Notes: generated from the letters alone by a model not told the origin. A stretch of DNA of 64,000 nt from Lachnospiraceae bacterium (GCA_004558185.1 SFDP01000021.1:1-64000); one strand, 5' to 3'. Counted from the stretch's first letter, positions 52,149 to 60,424 are shown. Program-made: numbers and translations.

Positions 52149-53327
52149 ATGGCAGAGCAAAAGAGAGATTATTATGAGGTTTTGGGTGTTGACAAGAATG
52201 CCGATGATGCAGCCTTAAAAAAGGCCTATCGTGTATTGGCAAAGAAATATCACCCGGACATGAATCCGGGAGACGCTCAGGCAGAGAAGAAATTTAAGGA
52301 GGCCTCCGAAGCCTATGCAGTTTTAAGCGACCCGGAAAAAAGACGCCAGTATGATCAGTTCGGACACGCTGCCTTTGATGGTGGTGCCGGTGGCGGCGGT
52401 TTTGGCGGCTTTGATTTCAGCGGCGCCGATTTCGGAGATATTTTTGGAGATATTTTCGGAGACTTCTTTGGCGGCGGCCGAAGCCGCGGGGGTAGAGCAA
52501 GTAATGGTCCAATGAAGGGAAGTAATATCCGCACCAGCGTAAGAATTACCTTTGAAGAAGCGGTATTCGGCTGTGAGAAGGAAATCGAGCTGAATACCAA
52601 GGACGAATGTAAGACCTGTCACGGTACCGGGGCAAAGCCGGGAACCAGTCCGGAGACCTGCAGTAAGTGCGGTGGTAAAGGTCAGGTGGTCTTTACCCAG
52701 CAGTCCTTCTTCGGCACGGTAAGAAATGTGCAGGCTTGTCCTGACTGTCAGGGTACGGGTAAGGTTATTCGGGAAAAATGTCCTGATTGCCATGGCTCCG
52801 GCTATATTCCCATGAGAAAGAGATTTGCAGTGGATATTCCTGCGGGTATCGACAACGGACAGTGCAAGCGCCTTACCGGACAGGGAGAGCCGGGAATCAA
52901 TGGCGGTCCAAGAGGCGACGTTCTGGTTGAGGTTATCGTGGGCCGACACCCCATTTTCCAGAGGCAGGAATACAACATCTATTCTACTGTGCCGGTATCC
53001 TTTGCTGTAGCGGCTTTAGGCGGTGATGTGGTTATTGATACGGTAGACGGGAAAGTGATTTATGAAGTAAAGCCGGGAACCCAGACGGATACCCGTGTAC
53101 GTCTAAAGGGAAAAGGCGTGCCTTCCCTGCGCAATCGGGAAGTAAGAGGAGATCATTACGTTACTCTCGTAGTGCAGGTGCCGGATAAGCTCTCCCATGA
53201 GGCAAAAGAGCTTCTTCGCAGGTTTGATGAAGAGACCGGGGACAGCCTGAATGCAGCCAAAAGGGTGAATAAGGAGGAACCGGATAAATCCGGGGGACAT
53301 AAAAAGAAAAAAGGACTGTTTAAATAA
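52149..53327 (+). CDS. dnaJ: Chaperone DnaJ
   Basis: Hsp40 co-chaperone of 392 residues. It has a J domain with the HPD motif (KKYHPDMNPGD), a Gly/Phe-rich stretch and four zinc-binding CxxCxGxG repeats (CKTCHGTG, CSKCGGKG, CPDCQGTG, CPDCHGSG). A C-terminal substrate domain and a lysine-rich end (GGHKKKKGLFK) follow. It stimulates DnaK ATPase. The ATG at 52149 (MAEQKRDYYEVLG) is chosen over 52137, which overlaps the ribosome-binding site. Confidence 0.98.
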   Translation: MAEQKRDYYEVLGVDKNADDAALKKAYRVLAKKYHPDMNPGDAQAEKKFKEASEAYAVLSDPEKRRQYDQFGHAAFDGGAGGGGFGGFDFSGADFGDIFGDIFGDFFGGGRSRGGRASNGPMKGSNIRTSVRITFEEAVFGCEKEIELNTKDECKTCHGTGAKPGTSPETCSKCGGKGQVVFTQQSFFGTVRNVQACPDCQGTGKVIREKCPDCHGSGYIPMRKRFAVDIPAGIDNGQCKRLTGQGEPGINGGPRGDVLVEVIVGRHPIFQRQEYNIYSTVPVSFAVAALGGDVVIDTVDGKVIYEVKPGTQTDTRVRLKGKGVPSLRNREVRGDHYVTLVVQVPDKLSHEAKELLRRFDEETGDSLNAAKRVNKEEPDKSGGHKKKKGLFK

Positions 53328-53367
53328 AAAAGGGGACTGCTGCACCGGTTGGTACAGTGGTCCCTTT
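53328..53367 (+). terminator. Terminator of the heat-shock operon
   Basis: AAAGGG-ACTG pairs with CAGT-CCCTTT with small bulges around a 14-base loop, ending in a short T-run. Confidence 0.65.
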
Positions 53368-53417
53368 AGACATATTGTACGATTTTATCAATGATTTTGC
53401 CGGGAAAGGGAAAAATA

Positions 53418-53446
53418 TTTACAAACAGGCTGTATCAAGGTATAAT
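53418..53446 (+). promoter_or_regulatory. Promoter of the sua5/rpiB/upp group
   Basis: TTTACA (53418-53423), 17 bases, TATAAT (53441-53446), 24 bases before the start codon. Confidence 0.82.
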
Positions 53447-53469
53447 GAAAGCCGCAAGGAAAGAGATTT

Positions 53470-54519
53470 ATGGAAACAAAGATCGTGGAAATAAAAAAGG
53501 ACAACCTGAATAAAGAAGTCTTGAATGAGGCAGGAAGAATACTCAGAAGCGGAGGATTGGTGGCATTTCCTACAGAAACTGTTTACGGTCTGGGAGGGGA
53601 TGCATTGAATCCTGAATCTGCACGAAAAATTTATGAGGCTAAGGGAAGACCCTCTGATAATCCTTTGATCGTGCATATTTGTGAGACGCAGGCTCTGGAA
53701 GCTCTTGCAGAGGATATACCGGAACCTGCCAGACTGCTGGCTGAACGCTTCTGGCCGGGGCCATTAACCATGATTTTAAAAAAGACCCGGAGAGTACCTG
53801 AAGAAACTACGGGTGGGCTTGATACGGTGGCCGTAAGAATGCCTTCCGATCCAATCGCATTGGAGCTGATCCGGCAGGCCGGTGGCTTTGTGGCAGCACC
53901 CAGTGCAAACCGCTCAGGCCGCCCCAGCCCTACCTGTGCCAAATATGTCATTGAAGATATGAACGGCAGAATTGAAATGATTCTGGCGGGAGAAGATAGT
54001 ACCATAGGGCTGGAATCTACCATTATTGATCTGACTTCTTCTGTTCCCATGATTTTGCGTCCGGGATTCATTACCGGGGAGATGCTGGAAAACCTGCTGG
54101 GAAGGGTGGAAACAGATCCCAACGTTTTGGGAAAAGAGGGGAAGGAGCCGCCGAAAGCGCCGGGAATGCGCTATCGCCATTATGCACCAAGGGGAGAACT
54201 GATCATTGTGCAGGGAAGCCCTCAAAAGGTAATCGGGCAGATTAATGAGCTGGCAGCAGAAAGCCTTTCTCAGGGAAAGAAAACCGGTATAATCTGTGCA
54301 GAAGAAACTCTGAGCGCTTATCGGGCAGACAGCATCAAAAGTCTGGGCAGGCGCCAGGAGGAGGAAACCATTGCCAGACAGCTTTTTCGGATATTGCGGG
54401 AGTTTGACGAGGAGGGAACAGAAGTGATTTTTTCGGAAGGATTTTCGGAAGCCGGAATAGGTCAGGCTATAATGAATCGATTATTAAAAGCGGCAGGTCA
54501 CCGGGTAATTCAAGTGTAG
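53470..54519 (+). CDS. L-threonylcarbamoyladenylate synthase (Sua5 type)
   Basis: Enzyme of 349 residues that makes threonylcarbamoyl-AMP from Thr, bicarbonate and ATP, the first step of the t6A37 modification of ANN-decoding tRNAs. The YrdC/TsaC domain covers about residues 10-205 (GGLVAFPTETVYGLGGDA, KGRPSDNPLIVHI, APSANRSGRPSPT). A C-terminal Sua5 domain follows, as in B. subtilis YwlC. GCAAGGAAAG precedes the ATG. Confidence 0.95.
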   Translation: METKIVEIKKDNLNKEVLNEAGRILRSGGLVAFPTETVYGLGGDALNPESARKIYEAKGRPSDNPLIVHICETQALEALAEDIPEPARLLAERFWPGPLTMILKKTRRVPEETTGGLDTVAVRMPSDPIALELIRQAGGFVAAPSANRSGRPSPTCAKYVIEDMNGRIEMILAGEDSTIGLESTIIDLTSSVPMILRPGFITGEMLENLLGRVETDPNVLGKEGKEPPKAPGMRYRHYAPRGELIIVQGSPQKVIGQINELAAESLSQGKKTGIICAEETLSAYRADSIKSLGRRQEEETIARQLFRILREFDEEGTEVIFSEGFSEAGIGQAIMNRLLKAAGHRVIQV

Positions 54520-54554
54520 ACGATAACCGATTTTTAAACAAATGGAGGAAAGCA

Positions 54555-54983
54555 ATGATAGCATTAGGAAGTGACCATGGCGGTTACGATTTAAAAAAAA
54601 CAGTAATAGAGTATCTGGAGGAAAAGAATATTCCCTACGAGGATTTCGGCTGTTATGATAAAACCTCCTGTGACTATCCTGAGTTTGGGCGGGCGGCAGC
54701 CAGAGCCGTAGCCAGCGGAGAGTGTGAAAAAGGGATTGTGATCTGTACCACAGGAATAGGCATTTCCATGGTGGCAAATAAGATAAAAGGAATCCGGGCA
54801 GCTCTGTGTACAGACCCGTACAGTGCCAAAATGACCAGACTTCACAATGATGCCAATGTTCTGGCTCTGGGAGGAGGCATTATTGGGAAAAATATGGCAT
54901 TGGAAATTGTAGAGGTATTTTTGAATACGGAATTTTCTCAGGGAGAAAATCATATTCGCAGAATCGGACAGTTGGAGGACTAA
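54555..54983 (+). CDS. rpiB: Ribose-5-phosphate isomerase B
   Basis: Enzyme of 142 residues of the RpiB/LacAB family with ALGSDHGGYDLK at the N-terminus and the active-site Cys loop CTTGIGISMVANKI. It converts ribose 5-phosphate and ribulose 5-phosphate in the pentose phosphate path. Some relatives act on allose or galactose phosphates, but the housekeeping context favours RpiB. GGAGGAAAG lies upstream. Confidence 0.92.
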   Translation: MIALGSDHGGYDLKKTVIEYLEEKNIPYEDFGCYDKTSCDYPEFGRAAARAVASGECEKGIVICTTGIGISMVANKIKGIRAALCTDPYSAKMTRLHNDANVLALGGGIIGKNMALEIVEVFLNTEFSQGENHIRRIGQLED

Positions 54984-55047
54984 ACTGTCCAATAAGATGA
55001 AACAGCAAACGACAGCAGAGGAGAAACCTCTAGAAAAGGAGAATACT

Positions 55048-55677
55048 ATGGCAAAAGTAGTAGTTATGGATCACCCGTTAATTCAGCATAAGATTGGGTA
55101 TATCAGAAGGACTGATACAGGAACCAGAGACTTTCGGAATACCATTTCAGAAATTGCGGCTCTGATATGCTATGAAGCGACCCGGGAACTGGCTTTAGAG
55201 GAAGTGGAGATTGAAACACCCATCTGCAAGGCAGCGGTAAAGCAGCTAAAAGGTAAGAAAATGGCCATTGTCCCTATTTTAAGGGCAGGTCTGGGAATGG
55301 TAGATGGAGTATTAAACCTTATTCCGGCAGCCAAGGTGGGACATATCGGACTGTACAGAGATCCGGATACCCTGCAGCCTGTGGAATACTACTGTAAGCT
55401 GCCTGCCGACTGCGCAGAGCGTGAAGTGTTCGTGGTGGACCCCATGCTGGCTACAGGAGGTTCCTCCGTAGCTGCTATCCAGATGTTAAAGGACAGAGGC
55501 TGCAGGAAAATTCATTTTATGTGCATTATTGCAGCTCCGGAGGGGGTAAAGGCTATGGAAGAGGCACATCCTGATGTGGATATGTACATCGGGGCACTGG
55601 ATCAGAAGCTGAACGATCATGGTTATATCGTTCCCGGCCTGGGGGATGCGGGAGATCGTATCTTTGGAACAAAATAG
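55048..55677 (+). CDS. upp: Uracil phosphoribosyltransferase
   Basis: Salvage enzyme of 209 residues making UMP from uracil and PRPP. The PRPP loop reads DPMLATGGSSVAAI, the N-terminus KVVVMDHPLIQHKIGYIR, and the uracil site is in GYIVPGLGDAGDR; all are typical. The ATG at 55048 has AAAGGAG eight bases upstream. A frame extension back to 54997 lacks family similarity. It belongs to a pyrimidine pair with the deaminase gene that follows. Confidence 0.96.
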   Translation: MAKVVVMDHPLIQHKIGYIRRTDTGTRDFRNTISEIAALICYEATRELALEEVEIETPICKAAVKQLKGKKMAIVPILRAGLGMVDGVLNLIPAAKVGHIGLYRDPDTLQPVEYYCKLPADCAEREVFVVDPMLATGGSSVAAIQMLKDRGCRKIHFMCIIAAPEGVKAMEEAHPDVDMYIGALDQKLNDHGYIVPGLGDAGDRIFGTK

Positions 55678-55686
55678 AATGATATC

Positions 55687-55758
55687 AGGATTGTGGGAGT
55701 ACGAAGTACGTAACAATCCGTAGGTATCATAGTTAGGGGCTTTTGACCCTAACATCAT
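55687..55758 (+). repeat. Type C hairpin repeat, copy 3
   Basis: Stem 1 is GGATTGT/ACAATCC with GTACGAAGTAC inside; stem 2 is GTTAGGG/CCCTAAC around GCTTTTGA. The tail runs straight into AGAATGGAAGAAAAG, the ribosome-binding region of the deaminase gene. The element fills almost the whole gap after upp. Confidence 0.9.
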
Positions 55759-55773
55759 AGAATGGAAGAAAAG

Positions 55774-56253
55774 ATGAAACGAAAAGACTATATTACCTGG
55801 GATGAATATTTCATGGGTGTGGCCCTGCTTTCCGGTATGCGCTCCAAGGACCCCAATACGCAGGTGGGAGCCTGTATCGTCAGTGAAGACAACAAAATTC
55901 TCTCCATGGGCTACAATGGCTTTCCGCTGGGCTGCTCAGATGAGGAATTTCCATGGGCAAGAGAAGGGGAGACGGTGGATACCAAGTATGCCTATGTGAC
56001 CCACAGTGAGTTAAATGCCATTCTGAATTACCGGGGAGGAAGCCTTCAGGGAGCGAAGCTGTATGTCTCCCTTTTTCCCTGTAATGAGTGTGCCAAAGCG
56101 ATTATTCAAAGCGGAATAAAAACCGTTATTTATGACGATGACAAGTATGCAGACAGCCCTGCAAGCGTTGCTTCCCGAAGAATGTTTGATGCGGCAGGGG
56201 TAGAATACCGCAGATATGAACGTACAGGGCGTGAGATTAAAATGGAGTTGTAG
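55774..56253 (+). CDS. Deoxycytidylate deaminase family protein
   Basis: Zinc-dependent deaminase of 159 residues. The zinc motifs are HSELNAI and PCNECAKAII. The N-terminus (WDEYFMGVALLSGMRSKDP in part) and the TKYAYVTHSE region match dCMP deaminase/ComEB. The likely reaction is dCMP to dUMP, feeding thymidylate synthesis. The ATG at 55774 is preferred because the in-frame ATG at 55762 falls inside the repeat-derived GAATGGAAGAA ribosome-binding site. Confidence 0.92.
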   Translation: MKRKDYITWDEYFMGVALLSGMRSKDPNTQVGACIVSEDNKILSMGYNGFPLGCSDEEFPWAREGETVDTKYAYVTHSELNAILNYRGGSLQGAKLYVSLFPCNECAKAIIQSGIKTVIYDDDKYADSPASVASRRMFDAAGVEYRRYERTGREIKMEL

Positions 56254-56273
56254 GATTCGGGAAGGAGTATTGC

Positions 56274-57440
56274 ATGAGAAAGATAATAAAGCGGAAGAAA
56301 AGCCTTTGTATGCTATTGGCTGCGGCACTCTGCATTACTTCACTTCCGGTGGGGTATACTTATGCAGCAACTACTAAGGAAAAGCTGGAACAGGCAGAAA
56401 AAGAAAATAAGGAAACCAAATCCGAACTGAACCAGACCAAGGAAGACCTGGAGGATCTAAAGGAGGTAAAGGGGACTTTGGAAGAAGAGCTGGAGGATTT
56501 AAACAGTAAACTGACCCAGGTGAGCGATAATCTGAATGATTTAGAGGAACAGATCGACAAAAAGGAAGAAGAGATTGAGATCACTACAGCCAATCTGGAG
56601 GAGGCCAGACAGACGGAAAGTGAGCAGTATGAGAGCATGAAAATGCGGATTAAGTTCATGTATGAACGCAGTGACTATGCTTTCCTGGAAACCATATTTG
56701 CCTCCGGTTCCTTTGGTGAGGCATTGAATAAGGCAGATTACATCGAGCAGATTACTGCCTATGACCGGCAAAAGCTGGAAGAATTTGAGGCCACCAGAAT
56801 CCGCATTGAAGAGGAAGAGGAAAAATTACAGCAGGAAATGGCCGAGCTGGACAAGCTGCGGGAAAAAATAGCAGCAGAAAAGAAGCTGGTAAATACCTAT
56901 GTAAAGCAAACTGCTTCCAGTATTTCCAGCTATTCCGGACAGATTTCCGCTGCAGAGCAGAAGGTATTGGAGCAGGAGGCAAAAATCAAGGAACAGGAAG
57001 CCAATATTGCCTATCTGAAAAAGAAGCTGGCGGAGGAACAGGCAATGTCCAAGTTGGCGGCTCAGTCCAGCTGGAGGGATATTTCTGAAGTTACCTTTGA
57101 AGAAGGAGACCGGTATCTTCTGGCTAATCTGATCTACTGTGAGGCAGGCGGAGAGCCTTATGCGGGACAGCTTGCGGTGGGAGCAGTAGTGATCAACCGG
57201 GTGTTAAGCAGTGTATATCCCAACAGCGTGGTGGAGGTTATTTACCAAAAGTCACAGTTCACCCCGGCAGGAAGCGGTCGGCTTGCCTTGGCCTTAGCAG
57301 AGGATCGGGCCACGCCTGCCTGCTACAAAGCGGCCGATGAAGCCATGGCAGGGCAGACTAATGTGGGAAACTGTGTTTATTTTAGAACGCCCATAGAGGG
57401 ACTCACCGGTATTTCCATCGGCAACCATATATTTTATTGA
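56274..57440 (+). CDS. Secreted coiled-coil protein with SleB-type cell wall hydrolase domain
   Basis: Exported protein of 388 residues. A signal peptide (about 1-32, ending YTYAA) is followed by about 220 residues of long coiled coil like the CwlO/PcsB/EnvC N-terminus (KTKEDLEDLKEVKGTLEEEL-like heptads). The C-terminal SleB/Hydrolase_2 domain (about 275-388) has the catalytic Glu in LIYCEAGGEPYAGQLAVG and ends FRTPIEGLTGISIGNHIFY in parts. It probably cleaves peptidoglycan during division or in spores. GGAAGGAG precedes the ATG. Confidence 0.9.
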   Translation: MRKIIKRKKSLCMLLAAALCITSLPVGYTYAATTKEKLEQAEKENKETKSELNQTKEDLEDLKEVKGTLEEELEDLNSKLTQVSDNLNDLEEQIDKKEEEIEITTANLEEARQTESEQYESMKMRIKFMYERSDYAFLETIFASGSFGEALNKADYIEQITAYDRQKLEEFEATRIRIEEEEEKLQQEMAELDKLREKIAAEKKLVNTYVKQTASSISSYSGQISAAEQKVLEQEAKIKEQEANIAYLKKKLAEEQAMSKLAAQSSWRDISEVTFEEGDRYLLANLIYCEAGGEPYAGQLAVGAVVINRVLSSVYPNSVVEVIYQKSQFTPAGSGRLALALAEDRATPACYKAADEAMAGQTNVGNCVYFRTPIEGLTGISIGNHIFY

Positions 57441-57450
57441 TTTTGGAAAA

Positions 57451-57479
57451 AAGAGTCTGCTGTTTAGCCGACTCTTTTC
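57451..57479 (+). terminator. Terminator of the SleB-type gene
   Basis: AAGAGTC pairs with GACTCTT around a 12-base loop, ending TTTT. Confidence 0.75.
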
Positions 57480-57480
57480 A

Positions 57481-57509
57481 ATTTTGCGAATGAGGTTTTG
57501 AATAGTTAC
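57481..57509 (+). repeat. MITE-like element, 3' end fragment
   Basis: ATTTTGCGAATGAGGTTTTG then AATAGTTAC is the right end of the family (compare 24665-24693). The rest is missing. It lies 13 bases before the -35 box of the ATP synthase promoter. Confidence 0.75.
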
Positions 57510-57522
57510 TCCAATTTTTTTC

Positions 57523-57550
57523 TTTACAGTTTGCGTAAAAATGGTATAAT
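57523..57550 (+). promoter_or_regulatory. Promoter of the ATP synthase operon
   Basis: TTTACA (57523-57528), 16 bases, TATAAT (57545-57550), about 30 bases before atpZ. Confidence 0.8.
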
Positions 57551-57581
57551 CAAACTACTATGAAAGGAAAGGAATCAGTGT

Positions 57582-57878
57582 GTGAAAGGGGATAATCATA
57601 ATATATTTCGGTTATTGGCACTCTTTAATCAGTTTGCACTTCACATTCTGGTTCCCATTTTTTTGTGTTCCTTCCTGGGATACCGGCTGGATCAGAAGCT
57701 GGGAACCAGCTTTCTATTTGTTTTTTTCTTTTTTCTTGGGGCACTGGCAGGCGGAAGGAATGTCTTTCTTCTGGCGAGGAAAGTATATGACAGTGACTCC
57801 ACCAGACCATCAGAAAGCTATGCTGCCAATCAAAAGAAAAAAAAGAAGGGAAAGCATAATAAAGGAGAGAGAACATGA
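57582..57878 (+). CDS. atpZ: AtpZ/AtpI-type ATP synthase accessory protein
   Basis: Small membrane protein of 98 residues with two helices (about 15-35 and 45-63) and a strongly basic tail (NQKKKKKGKHNKGERT). It matches the ATPase_gene1 family found at the head of atp operons, thought to help assembly or Mg/Ca uptake. The start is a GTG with AAAGGAAAGGA upstream. It overlaps the next gene by four bases (ATGA). Confidence 0.82.
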   Translation: MKGDNHNIFRLLALFNQFALHILVPIFLCSFLGYRLDQKLGTSFLFVFFFFLGALAGGRNVFLLARKVYDSDSTRPSESYAANQKKKKKGKHNKGERT

Positions 57879-58270
57879 AAAAAGTTTTTGCAGCAAACGA
57901 AACATTAATAGAGATGATTTTGGGTATTCTTTTATTTGGAGGAGTAATTTGGCTGGTGGGAATCTGGTTCGTTCCTGAAAAGCGGTTATTCACAGTTGGT
58001 CTGTGGCTGGGGATAGTGATTGCCTGTCTGGCCGGGTGGCATATGGCAAGAACTCTGGATAAGGGAATGGAATTGGGGGCAGCAGCAACCAAATATATTA
58101 TCTCGCAGAATATGTTGCGTTATCTGCTAATCGTGGTTGCCTACGGTGTGATCTGTGTAACACAGATAGGTAATCCCATTGCGGCATTCATAGGGATCAT
58201 GGGACTGAAAGCAGGTGCCTATCTCCAGCCGCTTGCTCATAGGGTAATAACCAAAGAAAAAAGGAGGTGA
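57875..58270 (+). CDS. atpI: ATP synthase subunit I
   Basis: Membrane protein of 131 residues with four predicted helices, of the AtpI/UncI type that assists assembly of the c-ring, especially in sodium-dependent enzymes. It lies between atpZ and atpB, with AAGGAGAG before the start. Confidence 0.85.
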   Translation: MKKVFAANETLIEMILGILLFGGVIWLVGIWFVPEKRLFTVGLWLGIVIACLAGWHMARTLDKGMELGAAATKYIISQNMLRYLLIVVAYGVICVTQIGNPIAAFIGIMGLKAGAYLQPLAHRVITKEKRR

Positions 58271-58274
58271 AACT

Positions 58275-58994
58275 ATGGGATCAAACATTTTGTTATCTGC
58301 AGGTGCGGACATCGATTTTATGATTCATGGAATTTTTTCCTATGAATTTTTCGGTCAGACGGTGTGGATAACAACTACTCATGTCTGTGTGCTGATTGTG
58401 CTCTTACTTCTGATCATTTTTTCCATAATGGCTGGCCGTACCATGAAGCGGGCGACTGAAGTCCCCACAGGTTTTCAGAATGTGGTAGAGATGGTGGTGG
58501 AAATGTTAGATAAGATGACAGGAAGCACCATGGGGAAAAATGCGCCGAAGTTCCTGAACTATATCGGTACCATTTTTATCTTTATTCTCATCAGCAATAT
58601 TTCAGGACTGTTTGGACTGCGTCCCCCTACAGCAGACTATGGAGTAACCCTTCCCCTGGGGTTGATGACCTTTGCACTGATTCATTTTAACAAATTCAAA
58701 TATCAGAAGGTCAAAGGGGTAATTGAGGGTCTGTGTAACCCATGGCCAATTTGGGCGCCAATCAATATAATCGGTGATGTGGCAGTGCCCATTTCTTTAT
58801 CCTTGCGTTTGTTTGCCAATGTTCTTTCAGGAACAGTGATGATGGCATTGGTATACGGTTTATTGTCAAAGATTGCGATTATTTGGCCGGCAGCCCTGCA
58901 TGTGTATTTTGACTTGTTCTCCGGGGCAATTCAGACCTATGTATTCTGTATGCTGACCATGACTTATATTTCAGACGCTATGACAACAGAATAG
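58275..58994 (+). CDS. atpB: ATP synthase F0 subunit a
   Basis: Membrane subunit of 239 residues forming the ion half-channels next to the c-ring. The essential Arg lies in the helix PISLSLRLFANVLSG; the GLRPPTADYGVTL loop is typical. AAAGGAGGTGA precedes the ATG. Confidence 0.95.
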   Translation: MGSNILLSAGADIDFMIHGIFSYEFFGQTVWITTTHVCVLIVLLLLIIFSIMAGRTMKRATEVPTGFQNVVEMVVEMLDKMTGSTMGKNAPKFLNYIGTIFIFILISNISGLFGLRPPTADYGVTLPLGLMTFALIHFNKFKYQKVKGVIEGLCNPWPIWAPINIIGDVAVPISLSLRLFANVLSGTVMMALVYGLLSKIAIIWPAALHVYFDLFSGAIQTYVFCMLTMTYISDAMTTE

Positions 58995-59033
58995 AGAAAA
59001 GAACAAAAAAAGAAAAATCAGGAGGAAAACAAA

Positions 59034-59288
59034 ATGGAATTCAATGAAAACTTTATCTTAGGATGCTCAGCAATCGGTGCAGGTTTAGCGGTTATTGCAG
59101 GTATCGGACCTGGTGTAGGTCAGGGTATTGCAGCAGGTCATGCAGCCGCAGCAGTAGGACGTAATCCCGGTGCAAAATCCGACGTTACTTCCACTATGCT
59201 TCTTGGTCAGGCAGTTGCCGAAACAACCGGTTTATATGGTCTGTTGATTGCCATGCTTCTGTTATTCGTAAAACCCTTATTACCATAA
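59034..59288 (+). CDS. atpE: ATP synthase F0 subunit c (sodium-type signature)
   Basis: Two-helix proteolipid of 84 residues that forms the rotor ring. The ion site has Q30 (GVGQG), V61, E63, T64, T65 and Y68 (AVAETTGLYG), the same set as Q32, V63, E65, S66, T67 and Y70 of the sodium-binding c subunit of Ilyobacter tartaricus. Proton-only rings usually lack the Gln and the Ser/Thr after Glu. AGGAGG lies nine bases upstream. Confidence 0.96.
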   Translation: MEFNENFILGCSAIGAGLAVIAGIGPGVGQGIAAGHAAAAVGRNPGAKSDVTSTMLLGQAVAETTGLYGLLIAMLLLFVKPLLP

Positions 59289-59327
59289 GTCTTCTTAGGT
59301 TAATGAAAAACGAAAGGAGGCAGCAAC

Positions 59328-59891
59328 TTGAATACATTACTAAGTACCGCCTGTGTACTTGCAGCTACGGAAATGACCCCCAGATTGTTTGACCTGGATT
59401 TCCAGTTGCTGGCAGATTCTGTGCTCACCATTATCGCCGTATTTGCCCTGTTTTTGATCATGTCGTATTTTCTGTTCAATCCGGCAAGAGAGTTCTTGCA
59501 GAAAAGACAGGATAAGATCAAGGCAGAGCTGGATGATGCTGAGGCTAATCAAAAAAAAGCCGATGCTCTTCGTGAAGAGTATGAAGGAAAGCTGAAAAAC
59601 ATCAATAAAGAAGCGGAAGAAATCTTAAGCGAAGCCAGGAAAAAGGCGCTTGCCAACGAAAATAGAATTATTGCTCAGGCAAAAGAAGAAGCAGCCCAGA
59701 TTCTGGAGAGAGCAAGGAAGGAAGCTGATCTGGAGAAACAGAAAATGGCAGACGAGGTAAAGCGGGAAATCGTTTCTGTAGCCGCACTTATGGCAGGAAA
59801 GGTGGTGGCATCTTCCATGGATGCAGCCATTCAGGACAGCCTTATTGATGAAACATTGAAAGAAATAGGTGACAGTACATGGCTAAGCTAA
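59328..59891 (+). CDS. atpF: ATP synthase F0 subunit b
   Basis: Peripheral-stalk subunit of 187 residues with one helix (about 25-50) and a long charged coiled coil (AELDDAEANQKKADAL onward). Translation starts at a TTG after GAAAGGAGG. It overlaps atpH by 13 bases. Confidence 0.94.
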   Translation: MNTLLSTACVLAATEMTPRLFDLDFQLLADSVLTIIAVFALFLIMSYFLFNPAREFLQKRQDKIKAELDDAEANQKKADALREEYEGKLKNINKEAEEILSEARKKALANENRIIAQAKEEAAQILERARKEADLEKQKMADEVKREIVSVAALMAGKVVASSMDAAIQDSLIDETLKEIGDSTWLS

Positions 59892-60424
59892 TATCGAAAA
59901 CATATGGTGAGGCTTTGTTTGAACTGTCCGTGGAAGAAGCCACTGCCGCTACGATGCTGGAGGAAGTGACCGGTATCAGACAGGTATTGTGCGATAATCC
60001 GGACTATCTTCGTTTTTTGACTCATCCGAGAATTCCCGCTGAGGATAAGGTAAAGACCACAGAAAAAATCTTTACCGGACAAGTCAGCAAAGAGCTGGTT
60101 GGCTTTCTTCAGGTAATCATTTTAAAGGGCAGATGTGATGCTCTTTTTGAAATACTTGATTATTTTATCCTGCGAATGAAAGAGTATAAGGGAATAGGGG
60201 TAGCCTATATCACGACACCCCAGATACTGAATGAGGAAAAGAAGGAGAAAATCAGGGAGAAGTTACTGTGTACTACTTCTTTTAAGGAAATGGAAATGCA
60301 TTACGACATCAATCCGGATCTGCTGGGAGGAATGCAGATTCGGATAGGAGATCGAGTGGTAGACAGCAGTATTCAGACAAAACTGAACCAGTTACAGAGA
60401 GAGCTGTTGGAGCTGCAGGTTTAG
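59879..60424 (+). CDS. atpH: ATP synthase F1 subunit delta
   Basis: A protein of 181 residues that links the b subunits to the top of F1. The N-terminus (MAKLISKTYGEALFELS) and the C-terminal NPDLLGGMQIRIGDRVVDSS block are the family signatures. The ATG lies inside the end of atpF, so translation is coupled. Confidence 0.95.
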   Translation: MAKLISKTYGEALFELSVEEATAATMLEEVTGIRQVLCDNPDYLRFLTHPRIPAEDKVKTTEKIFTGQVSKELVGFLQVIILKGRCDALFEILDYFILRMKEYKGIGVAYITTPQILNEEKKEKIREKLLCTTSFKEMEMHYDINPDLLGGMQIRIGDRVVDSSIQTKLNQLQRELLELQV

